Positions 12,421-32,766 of a stretch of 64,000 nt of DNA are shown here, piece by piece. The stretch comes from Flammula alnicola (lineage: Eukaryota; Basidiomycota; Agaricomycetes; Agaricales; Strophariaceae): the NCBI GenBank assembly GCA_015499995.1, contig JADNRV010000045.1, positions 279,912 to 343,911 on the forward strand, written 5' to 3'. The translations under genes were made by a program, and so were the position numbers. How positions within the stretch are numbered: the stretch's first letter is position 1; each line of letters opens with the position of its first letter. The notes below the pieces were generated by a model. It saw nothing but the letters and a program-made list of their open reading frames with translations, was not told the DNA's origin and ran no database searches.

Positions 12421-14264
12421 ATGCCTCGCGAAATCGTTACTGTACAACTAGGGCAATGTGGAAATCAAAGTACGCTCCTTTGAATGCTACGTTAGAAACC
12501 ATATTCTAAAGAATATACGCAAGTGGGTTCCGTCTTCTGGCAGCGCCTATGTGCGGAACACGGAATTAGTAGAGACGGAATCCTTGAGGAATGGGCAACG
12601 GAAGGAGGCGATCGCAAAGATGTTTTCTTTTACCAGGCGGACGATGAACACTACATCCCCCGTGCCATTCTCGTCGATCTTGAACCAAGGGTATGTGGAC
12701 CATTCAAGTGAAGCACTTGTTTTGACACTTCATAGGTGATCAATAACATTCTCGCGTCGCCATATGCAAACCTTTATAACCCCGAGAATATCTTTGTCTC
12801 TAAAGATGGCGGAGGTGCAGGAAATAACTGGGCCCAAGGGTATTCCGCTGGAGAACGTATCTACGAAGAAGTCATGGAGATGATCGACCGCGAAGCAGAA
12901 GGCAGTGATTCATTGGAGGTATGAAGCCAGGCAGTATCATCTTCATTTCAACTAAAAGTCGCCTTAATCACAGGGATTTATGCTAATGCATTCAATAGCA
13001 GGAGGCACCGGCTCCGGTCTGGGGTCATTTTTACTGGAACGACTCAATGACAAATTCCCCAAAAAGCTTATCCAGACTTACAGTGTGTTTCCTAATGCTC
13101 AGGAAGGAGATGTTGTCGTGCAGCCGTACAACTCCTTGCTTACCCTAAAACGGCTGGTTAATCATGCCGATTCGGTTGTCGTCCTGGACAATGGCGCCCT
13201 TTCACGAATATCCGCGGACCGATTGCATGTTCAGACACCCTCCTTTGATCAAACGAACCAATTGGTGTGCTCTACTCAAAAGTTTTATTTATCCTGTGTC
13301 CTTGCTAACCATGGCGCAGGTGTCTACTGTTATGGCAGCGAGTACACAAACTCTTCGATACCCTGGATATATGAACAATGATCTCGTTGGAATCATCGCC
13401 TCACTGATACCTACACCTCGATGCCATTTCTTGATGACATCATACACACCATTCACAAGCGACCAAATAGATAAGGTAGATGACTTTTCGGGTTCTCTGT
13501 TGCTGTCAATTGAACTGAACTATGTAATTCAGGCAAAACCTATCAGGAGGACCACTGTCCTTGACGTTATGCGTCGTTTGCTTCAGCCGAAGAATCGCAT
13601 GGTCTCTACCACGCCTAGCAAGACTGCTTGTTATATTTCCATTCTCAACATCATCCAAGGAGATGTCGATCCCACCGATGTTAGTCTACACATATTATCT
13701 TCTTTGCCGTGGTCTTTATTGAAGATTGCCGTAGGTCCATCAATCGCTTCTTCGGATACGTGAACGCCAACTTGCAAACTTCATACCCTGGGGCCCAGCC
13801 TCAATACAAGTTGCACTGACTCGTAAATCACCGTACATTACTACAAACCACCGTGTTAGTGGTCTAATGCTGGCTAACCACACAAGCATTGCTTCAGTGG
13901 GTTTCTCCCATTAGCTTTAATTGTTCCTCTATCCTGATGTTCGGTCAAAGCTCTTCAAACGCATGTTAGACCAGTTCGACCGACTTCGAAGACGAAATGC
14001 CTTCTTGGAGCAGTATAAGAAGGAGAAATTGTTCGAGAATGGGCTTGAGGAATTCGATGATGCCAGGTAGGAGGCCTGTCGTTTTGAAAACCCAACCATC
14101 TTCTAATCCGCTCATATCAGGGCAACGTGCGAAGAGCTTTTGAAAGAATACAAAGCCTGCGAAAGCCCTGACTATATCACATATGTATGTTATATTGTTC
14201 GCGCAGACGGCTTGCACTCTAATAATCTTTCTTGCAGGGTGCGGATGCGGAACAAGCAACATAA
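12421..14264 (+). CDS. tubG: Gamma-tubulin
   Basis: Gamma-tubulin, the microtubule-nucleating tubulin of the spindle pole body. Exons begin [16 protein letters not shown] and continue [28 protein letters not shown], the tubulin GTP-binding signature [89 protein letters not shown], and [18 protein letters not shown]. The last exon after YITY encodes GADAEQAT and TAA at 14262-14264. All introns are GT-AG and the frame is intact throughout, in contrast to several neighbours. Length and motifs fit the family. Confidence 0.96.
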
Positions 14265-14692
14265 CCAGTGCGGTGGATCTGGCAATTCTATATTTATTTA
14301 CCATCTAGTTCTGAAGCAGAGAACTTCAATAGCACTGTCAACAGTCTCTTCGAAATATGTTGCAGCCTGCTGGGGCGAGGAGTATACCAACGAAGTTCAA
14401 TCCATAGCCACCCTGAGAGGCCTCGCTCGATCTGTTAGCATATTGTACTTACGATCTGTATAAAATGAGTCCAATGTAATTGCATGTCGCAATATTGAGG
14501 CCAGTGTTAGTTATGACCACTTTTGTTATTGACGAGAAGAATGCTTGGAATTGTGCAAACAACTGATGCAAAGCACTAATATATAGTGATGTTATAATGC
14601 TCTCTCTACTTCTCTAAGAGCGGATCAAACGTCTAGAATTATACGGGGTAAAAAAGAGAACGCAGATATCCAACAACGGCACCGCAAAACAA
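14265..14692. other. Convergent intergenic region, gamma-tubulin and MBF1
   Basis: About 430 bases between convergent stop codons, presumably both 3' UTRs. No gene or RNA signature is seen. Confidence 0.4.
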
Positions 14693-15416
14693 CTACGTCT
14701 TCTTGCTTGGCCCGTCTAGCTTCTTTCCAATATCGGAGCCTGGATGAAGAGAAAATGAGACGAAGATGTATATGTTGAGAGGTATAGTTACCACGGAGTT
14801 TAACACCAAGAACACGCTCAAGCTTGCCGAGGATTTGGGGATTAGGAATGGCTTTACTTGACTCGTAATCTTGGATGATGGAGGGCTTCTCATTGACCTT
14901 CTGGGCTACGTCCTTCTGAGAAAGCTTCAATTCAAGACGAGCATCTTGAATGGCCTATTACATTTACGCAAGATTAGAGCGCTATACGTATGAAAGGGCA
15001 AGAACGCACTCTGCCAACAGAAAGTGCAATCTTTGGAGGAGGAGCAACCTCATTCTCTCGGTCTAGCTTGGCAATACGTTGGTGGTCGGTGCCTATGCAA
15101 GTTAGCGGTTAGGTATTTCCTGAAAGAACGGAGGACGCTCAAGGTACCTTGGTGGGCTTTGTTTGCTCCTCCGGTGACTTTCTTGTCAGTGGCAACCACA
15201 GCGCCTGTCCGCCGAGCCTTAAGACAATCGTATAATGAGCGCTGGCAGGAAATTCAGTGAAATATCATGCTTACAGCTAGAAATATGGACTTTAGTATGA
15301 ATCGTATGCAGATATTGGATGAAGAGCATACCGTTCAGGTCAGAGTCTTTCTTGGTAACTTTTGCTACCTGGCGCTTGAATCCAATGACGGTTTTGCTAT
15401 CCCAGTCGTCGCTCAT
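14693..15416 (-). CDS. MBF1: Multiprotein bridging factor 1 (with a 2-nt microexon)
   Basis: MBF1/EDF1 coactivator, which bridges gene-specific activators and TBP and is also known from yeast ribosome quality control. The start [14 protein letters not shown] is the conserved N-terminal motif. The C-terminal helix-turn-helix (Cro/C1 type) reads [29 protein letters not shown] and onward, ending [15 protein letters not shown]. Exon 1 (15332-15416) ends AACG. Canonical splicing through a 2-nt exon CT (15275-15276) to the exon starting at 15217 (GCT CGG CGG) gives the conserved [11 protein letters not shown]. The flanking introns are 55 and 57 nt, the usual size here, and both have GT-AG ends. A single 112-114-nt intron would break the frame. 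No other correction is needed. Confidence 0.94.
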
Positions 15417-15938
15417 GATGATGATGGATGATGTGTATATGGTGGGTGAAGGTAGAGAGAAAGTCGAGTCAGAGGGACAGCTGTTAAGTAATGAACAGGA
15501 CGTGTGGGGCTGTGCGATCGAGGTGATCGTGTGACAGTGACAATTACTTATGTAAACAATAAAATTACATTTATGATTTGCAGTCTCAAATTACATAATT
15601 ATACTCCGGGCTGCGTGAGGCTGCGTGCTGTACGGTGCTGCCATAACGACACTGATGATAATACTTATGATGGGCGATGTAATTTCGTGTCTTTAACTCT
15701 TTCTTCTCTTTCACCTCATCTTCGCTTTTCTTTTTCCTGTTAGCGCTTGCGCTCGGAGACGTTGAACGTCTTCATTTTCTTCCATTCTCTTCTTCAATTT
15801 CTTCAAAGCCCTGTGCAGCAAAAGTCGATCTTTCAAATTGTGCGTTTTCTGTTTCGCCTCGACTGTTGCTTGCGCCTCTTACTTATGTCCCACCATGAAC
15901 TCTTCTAGTATTGTTCTCTCCTTCACTAATAGAACGCA
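15417..15938. promoter_or_regulatory. Shared divergent promoter of MBF1 and tetraspanin-like gene
   Basis: A 522-base gap between divergent starts. It has CT-rich stretches around 15695-15800, as often found just upstream of fungal start codons. No coding signal is seen. Confidence 0.4.
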
Positions 15939-16827
15939 ATGGTCTCCCGAAAATTGATGGGTGTCTGGGTGGCACTCGACTTCTCTTTACTCGCCGCCGG
16001 TGCTATCACACTTGCATTCTCCATTGTCTGGCGTCGCCCTGATATCCTCATGAACATGGTCGTCTCTTCTGCGGATCTAACTGGTGCGCGCGGATATTTG
16101 TTCAACTACTTCCCGTAATCTAACTCGAATTCCAGCCGGTACTATTTTGGGGATTGCTTTGCTGGCCACTTTCGTAATATCGGTCGGTGCTATCATCCAA
16201 CGGAATCACGTCACTATCGGACTCGTCATTTTGAACTATGCGCTTTTGCTCGACGTGTTCGCTGTCGGTATCGTTGGCTCATTTATTTGGTTCTACACTT
16301 TGCGAGAACGTGCCGATTTCCACCTCTTATGGGCCGAGGCAGCTCCCGCAACTCGGATTATACTTCAAGATCGAGTAAGTCTTAAGCTTCGTTGCCTGGA
16401 TGTGATGGGTCTCATTCCTTGTTTTCCAGTTCAAATGTTGCGGCTATTTCAATGGGACAGATTTAGCGGAAGTTGGAGGCGCCTTCTGTAATTCTACGGC
16501 TTTCATCACCAACCTCAACCCCAACATTACAAGCAACTTCTGCGTAACTCCTCTTACAGCCTTTGCCGACTATACCCTGAACAACATTTTTACGTGAGTT
16601 GCTTCTCTTCGTATTTAATCCACCCTGACCCATAGTCTTTCAGAACGATCTATGGATTTATGGCCATAGTGCTGTCTCTTCTGCTCGCGTCGCTGTGTGT
16701 CATCAAGAAGGTACGTCCCTTCCACGACTTTTCTTCCGTACATCTTTATTGACGAAACTTGCAGAGGAACGAAGACGAGAGATTTAAGAAAATTGACGCC
16801 AAACGGGGTGGAAGAGGATTTGTATAA
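15939..16827 (+). CDS. Tetraspanin-like membrane protein
   Basis: A four-helix membrane protein. The start MVSRKLMGVWVALDFSLL opens transmembrane helix 1. Helix 2 (ILGIALLATFVISVGAII) follows the first intron. Helix 3 (LVILNYALLLDVFAVGIVG) leads to the large loop with FKCCGYFN, the CCG signature of tetraspanins, two more Cys (AFCNST, NFCVTP) and several N-glycosylation sequons. Helix 4 is IYGFMAIVLSLLLASLCVI, then a basic tail RNEDERFKKIDAKRGGRGFV with stop at 16825-16827. Splice sites all give one frame. Fungal tetraspanins such as Pls1 act in polarised growth and appressoria; which subtype this is cannot be told from the sequence. Confidence 0.85.
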
Positions 16828-17270
16828 TCTTTTCATTGTATCTCTTCCTGTACCCAACCGGAACATCCTCTATATCCTGGGGCTATATGATGTATCTCTC
16901 CTGCTTCGCTCGGCTTGTACAGGCAGCTAATCCAATCACTTATACATACATCGTTGTTCTTGTCCCTTTTTTCTGTTTCTGAGGAAACCTACATAAGATA
17001 CAACGGCCGATACATCGCGCGACATAGTTGCGATTGTCTGATGGTAACGTTTCGTTGAGAAGCCGCAGCATTGGAATGCTTGTTACATGTCGCATCTAGA
17101 AGTTATTCCAGGCTACTCCAGGCTCCTGTAGGTGCAACTGCCATGACAAGACGGTTGGAATCGTCGCGGCGGAAGTAGAAGCGCTGTTGCCATACGTCAC
17201 CGGTTCACCGGAAAGTAAGTTCATGGCATGCCCGATTTGGAAGCGCATACCACTGGTGCTTTGTTCTGTG
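16828..17270. other. Intergenic, tetraspanin 3' flank and DHX35 5' flank
   Basis: No gene recognised. The open frame continues upstream of the chosen DHX35 start at 17271, but that stretch has no family similarity. Confidence 0.4.
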
Positions 17271-20180
<2,910 letters not shown>

Positions 20181-20515
20181 CCTCCGCATAGGCTCTCTCG
20201 AAATCAGAAGCAAGCATTGGTGCTGGACGACACTTGTCACTAGATGTGGAAGGTCACTGTACTTTGTTAGATTAATATTGACTTTCTGCGAAACATCATG
20301 CGCTATGATATTAAATGTCGAAAGAAAGACCTGAAAACTTCCAACCAACTAGAGGTTTGCTGCCAGTTGGACACAAGTGCAAAAAGACTAAAGTCATAGT
20401 TAAGTGCAAAGTAAGTGTGTTAGGCGATAATAATTACATAAGCATTCACGGAACGGGAAATGTCGTATTTCATTGATGAACTTGTACTTGTACATAGGTA
20501 ACATAACCTCTTCAG
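20181..20515. other. Intergenic between DHX35 and MIC19
   Basis: 335 bases with no coding signal; likely the DHX35 terminator and MIC19 promoter. Confidence 0.35.
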
Positions 20516-21235
20516 ATGGGAGCCAGTCAGTCCAGGTCTGATACCGCAGACGAGAAAGTCTTCCAGAATGAAACCCCCATTTCAGTCAGCCTCTTCCGTC
20601 TCAATTTATCGCCATGTCATTAACACGGAACGTGCAGTTTTCTCCAGACGTCGTAAACCAGCTTTCGGACCGTCTAGAAATCCCCGAAACAACACCGGAG
20701 CGGCAGTCAATTTTGGATACACATATCCGTGCTCGGATACGAGATGAGCTGGAGCATCTGAAGAAGGACGAGGAGATAGTTCGACAAGAGATTGAGCAGG
20801 CCCTCGAAAAAGAAAATCTCGACCGCGAAACCTCCATGGCAGGCGAGGCTTCCGAGGCGGAGGGCAGCCAGGTTGGCAATGTCAGAAACAGCGCGGCTCT
20901 GCTAGGGGACTTGGAGGAGATTAGAGCCAAAATTGAAAAGTATCAATCAAACAAGAAATCCCCCGAATATCCAGAGGTCGAGGCAAGCAGCGCTGCTGTT
21001 GCTGAATGTTACAAGTCCGTGTCCCTTTTACTGTTGTCTGCGTTAATTTGACGTCCTTCACTTTCTACTTACAATTATCAGGAAAAGTAAAGGTACCCCA
21101 CTTGACTGCTGGTCGGAAGTCACCAGTTTCAAAGCTTCAGTAGACCGGTTAGAGCAGGTCCGTACAACTTTTCTTCCATGTGATGACCAGTCGTTGACAT
21201 GGATGTCGTAGACGTATTTCCGGTCATTACATTGA
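20516..21235 (+). CDS. MIC19: MICOS complex subunit MIC19
   Basis: Peripheral inner-membrane subunit of the mitochondrial MICOS complex at crista junctions (Mic19/CHCHD3 family). The start at 20516 encodes MGASQS, an N-myristoylation signal known in the family. Exon 1 (20516-20584) joins at 20638 to give TPISFSPDVVNQLSDRLE, the conserved N-terminal motif. An acidic coiled coil of about 100 residues follows. The CHCH-like end reads AECYKKSKGTPLDCWSEV (Cys pair spaced by ten residues), then SFKASVDRLEQ. After the last intron the exon TYFRSLH ends at 21233-21235. A later ATG at 20614 lies inside intron 1 and would lose the myristoylation signal. Confidence 0.9.
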
Positions 21236-24160
<2,925 letters not shown>

Positions 24161-24377
24161 GAATGTGTAAATTTTAAGACGATATGTCAATGTCAATTTA
24201 TTCACCTTTTGGATATAAAAAAGGATTTTGTCTCCTTTTCTAGTCATGAGTTTGGCACGTCTTGGCGCCACGTTTGTGCAAACGAACAATATTAACAGGT
24301 ATAGGATTCTATCTTAAATCAAAACTATACATACAGTGGAGCAAGTAGTACACATTCTGGGAATACGAAATAATTCA

Positions 24378-27321
<2,944 letters not shown>

Positions 27322-27808
27322 GGTTGTCGTAACAGTGAGAGACAGAGTTGGGCGCAGTGACAGGTGTTCAACAGTGACAGTCACGTGATACCCGGTGATT
27401 CTCGGTATTCACCGGCAAATAAGCCGGCGTTGAGGACGGATGAGTGGAAGGAAGAGTGGACACGGATGGGATGGGAATGCGATCCATCTTCCGCGAGGAT
27501 GGGAGCGGTTAAGGATAACTGTCGGATAACCCCCGAGTTTAGGGATAAAATTAATTAATGATAGATGCCGGGAATTGGTTTCTTGCCCTCTCTCCTCTTT
27601 CTTTCTTTCTTTCTCTCTCTTCTCCTCTCTCTACATCTCTCTTTTCTTCTCTCCCCTCAGTCTCCTACTCTCCGCCCTCTGTATATTCTGTATTCTCTCT
27701 TCTCTCGACCCTTCTCGTCTCTGAGCATATTCCGGTGTCTCTCTCTCTTTTGATCACCGTCAACAATCGATTGAAAACCGGAACACAATACTGCACATCC
27801 TCCACCCC
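27322..27808. promoter_or_regulatory. Shared divergent promoter of CDC5 and the Zn2Cys6 factor, with long pyrimidine tract
   Basis: 487 bases between divergent starts. From about 27584 to 27760 the plus strand is almost entirely C and T (repeats of tttctttctt and ctctctct). Such tracts are common in fungal core promoters and 5' UTRs just before the start codon; this one is unusually long. Confidence 0.6.
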
Positions 27809-30800
27809 ATGGATCCGCAAATGGACACGATGAGCGAATCAAAGCTCGGGTATGTTCAACATGCTACAGTCTTTCAGCCCAAGACTCATCTCTCCTACCA
27901 GCGCAAAGACGCCTGTGGTTCGAGGTGCTCGTGCCTGCACCGTATGTCGCGCTGCAAAGGTGCCGTTCCATGTCCCTCATATGTCTCCCCCGCGTACTTA
28001 GTCATACTTCCAGATGAAATGTGTGGGCGCAGAGGACGGTCAGAAGCAATGCCAACGTTGCAAGCGCGCCAATGTCGAGTTCGAACCCTTTCTTTTATAT
28101 TATATATTCTTTCGTCTTTGCTTATTCTGCCCCTCTTAGATGCGTCTTTGAAAAGCACAGGCGTGGTCGAAAGCCAGGTTCAAAGTAATCCATCTCTTTT
28201 TCTTACGATCACCGAACAGATCCACTTACAAATCATCCCGACCTTAGATTATCAGACGCTTCCAAAATGCTTCGTCGTCTTGAAAAAGGTCTTAATTCAG
28301 CCAAAATGAAATCTCAGTCCTCAGACACCACTTCTCCTTATCATACTGACGACCTTCGCATTCCCTCAAGTCAAGAGGGCTTCCCGACTTCACGCTCCTC
28401 AGACCAACCCTATAGTTCTTCCACCTCTCACTTTCCGAGCAATGAACTTCCTTCTCCAATGCAACCTTATCAAACCCCAGATGGTTACCCTCCGTCTAGT
28501 AATGGCTCTCGCAATATTCCCATGGAGGAAGATAAAGACGACCTCGAACGAAGCGACGAACCCCTCTTCCCAGAGAAATTGATCCAGGAGAACAAGAGAA
28601 ACTCCTTCTTCAGGACCATCCTTAATCCAGAATCATTGCCTGCAACCGCCCCCCGAAGCACCTCCTACACTCCACCTCCAACTAATTCCCCCGCGCCTGC
28701 CGGTCTTAATGATCCCATCACAGCTGGAATCGTTAATGAAAAAGAGGTGCAGGATTTATTCGACCTCATTTTCTTGCGCCTCAATCCCTTCATCAACCTC
28801 TTCGATCCCACTCTCCATACCGTTTCCTATGTTCGCTCGAGATGCCCCTTCTTATTTACCACTCTTATTATGGCCGGCTGCAAATTCTTCAAACCAGAAA
28901 AATTCAAGGAATGTCAGAAACTTGCCCATGAATTTTCAGTCCACGCGTTCTCGGAGGGTTGGAAGCGTGTTGAAGTCGTGCAAGCCTTCGCATGTTTGAC
29001 TTACTGGAAAGACCCAACCGATAACGTCAGTTCCTCCTCTTAATTTCCTCCATAAATCCTGAAATCAAACGCCTTTATCAGCGGACATGGACCTACATTG
29101 GCTACGTATGCAGAATTTTCTTTGCTCTGTATATGTGCTCACGTTTTACCTTGTCTACAGGCATGCCGTATGGCCGTAGAACTCGGGCTCAATCGCTATA
29201 TTGCACATCCCTCTGCCTCGGAGACTGACTTTCAGAGATTGGAGCGACGCAATCGCGAGCGCACCTATCTCGTCCTCTTTGTCCATGATCGGAGTTTAAG
29301 CATGCAAACCGGCAGGCATTGGATGCTCCCAGAGGATGACCTTGTCAGGCACGCCGTGTCATGGCCTGAAGCAAGTGGTACCACGATACGCCCGGAGGAT
29401 GTGATCATCTCTGCCTTTGTCGCTTTGAGTAGAATTGCCGTAAGTGTTTTACAATTCTTTTCTATTTATATTGGAAGTGCTTACTTATCTTTTGTCTCGT
29501 TCAAGGCGGAGACAACGGACATCTTTAACTCCGCCAAGGGTGCTCTGAATAACGCCAACTCGGACATCAACTACGAGCACGTTTTGGCGCATTGCAATGT
29601 TCGGCTTACTCAGTGGGATCATACATGGCGACAGGAGATGGAAAAAGGTGAGAACATTATCTCGTCTTTTCAATCTATAAAATTCTCACCAAGTGCATAT
29701 TGTAGCCCGAGGAGAGAAATTCCATTTCTCCTTCCTCTCTTTCTTCCGTTTGCATGTCAGGCTATTCTTGAACAGTTTTGGTATTCAATCTTCCATGCAA
29801 CCCGTGAGTTGTTATATTCCGATACGGAATTTTACGATCACTTATATCTTTTACAGAATAGTCGCCAGCCACCGAGCTTACAAGCTCTGACTATGTGTTG
29901 CACGAGTGCCCTGGAGTCGTTGCATATTGTTTCAGAGGACTTCCACGGCATGAAGTTGTTGGTAAGTGGAACGTTGCGTATCCAAGCTTCGATATTTACA
30001 CAGAGCGTTTAGCGTTATGGCCAAGAATCTATCACGGTAATGACGGCATATTCGGCCATATTTCTTTTGAAGGTATGCCTCTTGGCTTTTCATTTCCAGT
30101 TCGACGTTTAATGCCCGGGTTGAAGCTCCTCCGAACTCCAAATACCGGAGAACAGTTGGGTCCTGATAGAGCCAATGAAATCCACGCCCTCATTTCGCAA
30201 ACCGCTGATTCGTACGAAGATGCATCTCGCTATGCACAATCTACGGTGTCCATCGCTGCATCATATCATGCCCGATTCCTGCGCAGCTTAGTCGAAAACG
30301 ATATTTTTAAATCACGGCGCGGAGAGCGGGAGCGAATTGACAGCAGTATGCCGATTGATCCCCGACTTCAAGGTAAGTAGCCGTTTGGACCGCGGCTATT
30401 TGTCTAAAATTGGTCCCTAATTGGTTCCATCGTCGCTGTTAACCAGGTCCTGTAATCGCACATGGGACCATTCAGAATCCGCCTTCTCAGGTCTATTCCC
30501 ATCAAGTTCACAGGATGCAAGAACAAACCCAGCAGACCTTCCATTTCCCAGCGTCGCCTAACCTTCCTGCTCATCCTCATCAAGGTCCGCGCGACCACGA
30601 GTATCACAACGAGATCCAGGCAAGAACGATCGGAAATGGTCCATCGCCGGCGGGAAACGTTCATTACCCCGGTGGATATATCCCAACTGCACCTCACAGT
30701 ACGGAACTTGACGCACGGTACTGGAAAAACATGTTTATTGAACTCGGCTTTGGAGAAAACGACGCACCTATTGCCTTGCAGAGTGTCGTTTTAAACAATA

Positions 30801-30936
30801 TTCCTCCCAGATTCCCCAGTATATGGATCAACACGGTACACCTCAGCGACACCCGTCTTTATCCCACATGCAGCACGGCATGCCCCCGCAAGCCCAGATG
30901 CAATACCAATCTATGCACCCCACCTACGGTCATTAA
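27809..30936 (+). CDS. Zn2Cys6 fungal-specific transcription factor
   Basis: Binuclear zinc-cluster regulator. After MDPQMDTMSESKLG and an intron, four exons assemble CTVCRAAKMKC and QCQRCKRANVECVFEKHRR, that is six Cys in the C-x2-C-x6-C...C-x2-C-x6-C pattern, with a basic linker RRGRKPGSKLSDASKMLRRL. A Ser/Pro-rich linker leads to the fungal-specific transcription factor domain (VQDLFDLIFLRLNPFINLF, TWTYIGYACRMAVELGLNRYI, RERTYLVLFVHDRSLSMQTG). The C-terminus is Gln/His/Pro-rich and ends QSMHPTYGH at 30936. One base seems missing near 30775-30785. The target genes are not known; close relatives are described only as C6 factors, so no pathway is assigned. Confidence 0.88.
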
Positions 30937-31136
30937 TCATACTTAGTTTTTTTTGGCGCGTTGTTCTATTTTCCCCATTCCCATTCTTGAATGTATTGAT
31001 GCGTACTTCGGGTTGTACCTCTACGACAACGACGTGTGTAATAGTGCCCAGGCGCATGTAATTCTGTAATGCCTTAACTACTTATAAACCTTTGTTGTCT
31101 TTTAGCAAGTTCAAGCCAATCTCTTAAGTAAGGTGC
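30937..31136. terminator. Convergent 3' region of the transcription factor and NUP37
   Basis: 200 bases between convergent stops with T-rich runs on both strands. No polyadenylation signal is asserted. Confidence 0.3.
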
Positions 31137-32537
31137 TCATGTATCTACTCCGATAGGGAAGACCATGACAATCCGGCCGATAGCTGCTGCGATGCGTGGA
31201 ATACCCTCCAGAGCAAGAAAGTCAAAGTCACGGACAAAGTGGGGTTTTGGGCGAAGGGTAAACGACGTTGGTGCGGCATGTACATAATTGCAATTATGAA
31301 CATGTAGAACAGCACCCTTACTGGGCGATTGAGTAGATATTCCAAAGTATTCTGGATGTGTATGACACCACCTGTGACAACAAAGGACATCAGGTTCAGG
31401 ATCTCCTGGATACGGTAGAACTGGCTTGACAAACCGAAATAGTTGGACACCCTCTGGAAAGCTGTTGCTGGTTACAAGTGGTGTTCCTCCTCGGAGTTTT
31501 GAAATATCCCACAGAGCGAATTTATTGCCGAAGACGCCCCCAATTCTAAAAATGAACCACAATGAGATGCGAAGAAAGAAGTGTCGGTAAAACAACTTGC
31601 ATGTCAATCGCGTCAGCGCGCCAATCGACCGAAGCCGACCATTGTTTTGTTCCACCCATACATGCTGTTGCTAATGCAGAAGGCTCGACGAGCTCAACGA
31701 GGCTTGAATGGCGCAACGCGCCCTCGTCGCCGTCCTCGGGGTCGGAACGCCAGTCCGTTAGAAATATAGAGCCATGGCAGTCGGAAACCAAGAATTCCTT
31801 GCTCGTTGCAGGGTGGTTGCGGATAGTCGTCAGAGGATGGGGGAAAGGAATGACGTAGGCGGTTGGTTGTGGTCGGCTGGATGGTGAAGGCGACATGCCA
31901 AGGTCTGGTGACATATTGGGAGATGGAATGTCGACCACTGGGTAGAGGTCCCAGACCATGAGCATCTTGTCATCTATGACTGACATTAGTTACTGTGAAT
32001 GCAGAAATAGCATCTCGAGAGATACCAGAGACTGTCGCGACATAACGCGCGCTGTCTTCCTCCCATCCGCCACAAAAGACCAAGTCGTTCACTTTGCCAT
32101 GATGGCCGCTGAGACCTCCACCAAAGGGAAATACGTGTTCTGCGGCTGTTGGTGATTTTGTTAATATATGAAGACCAAAATCTGCACCGGCAGCGACGAG
32201 TCTGGGTTTATTGGATGAGTGGATGATCGAAATTGAATATTTCTTTAATCGCGTACTCGATGACCCAGCTGTCGCCTGAAGAAGGAGATATGGTGCGCGA
32301 CGACCAGGCTAGGGCGGTAATACGCGATCCTATATGAAAAGACGCGAGACGGTGACAAGCAGTATCGGACTAGTTGTAGTATGAGCAATTGGACTTGTCG
32401 CGTTGAAGCAGAATACTCACTACTTGAATTATTTCAACTGAATGTTCGCCGCCGATAGCGAGTAGATCAGGAGCGTCGGTGTTGCGGCATGGACGAAGAG
32501 AATAAATTTCCGTCGGATGTGTAAATTCGAGATCCAT
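31137..32537 (-). CDS. NUP37: Nucleoporin NUP37 (WD40)
   Basis: WD40 beta-propeller of the nuclear pore Y-complex. The start at 32537 gives MDLEFTHPTEIYSLRPC and LLAIGGEHSVEIIQV. Repeat landmarks follow: FHIGSRITALAWSS, RLVAAGADFGLHILTK, GHHGKVNDLVFCGGWEEDSA, YVATVSDDKMLMVWDLYP, FLVSDCHGSIFLTDWRSDPE, VDWRADAIDI and GGVFGNKFALWDIS. The order matches human NUP37 (ASVSDDHTCRIWNLEG, GAVAGNDWLIWDITR). About five introns. It is divergent from the kinase at 32767 over 229 bases. Confidence 0.83.
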
Positions 32538-32766
32538 GAGTGGGTGAGGAGAATTGGTTTGTGCAAATAACGTTCATGTCAACGCCATCAAGAAAAGGAC
32601 CCAACCCCTGGCTGCTCCTCGGTCTCTCTCTTTCCTCTTTCGCAGTTTTCTTTCTCGTCGTCAAACGCAGGGAGCAGACAAATCCTGCTTCCCTCCAACC
32701 AAGACAGGCAGACCATCCCCTCGTTCCTCCTAGGCATAAACAGCAGTAGTCGCAACTCGACCCGAT

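Noticed and set aside
20614..20616. MIC19 start at 20614
   Set aside because: It lies inside intron 1; the start at 20516 gives the MGASQS signal and the conserved junction TPISFSPDVV.
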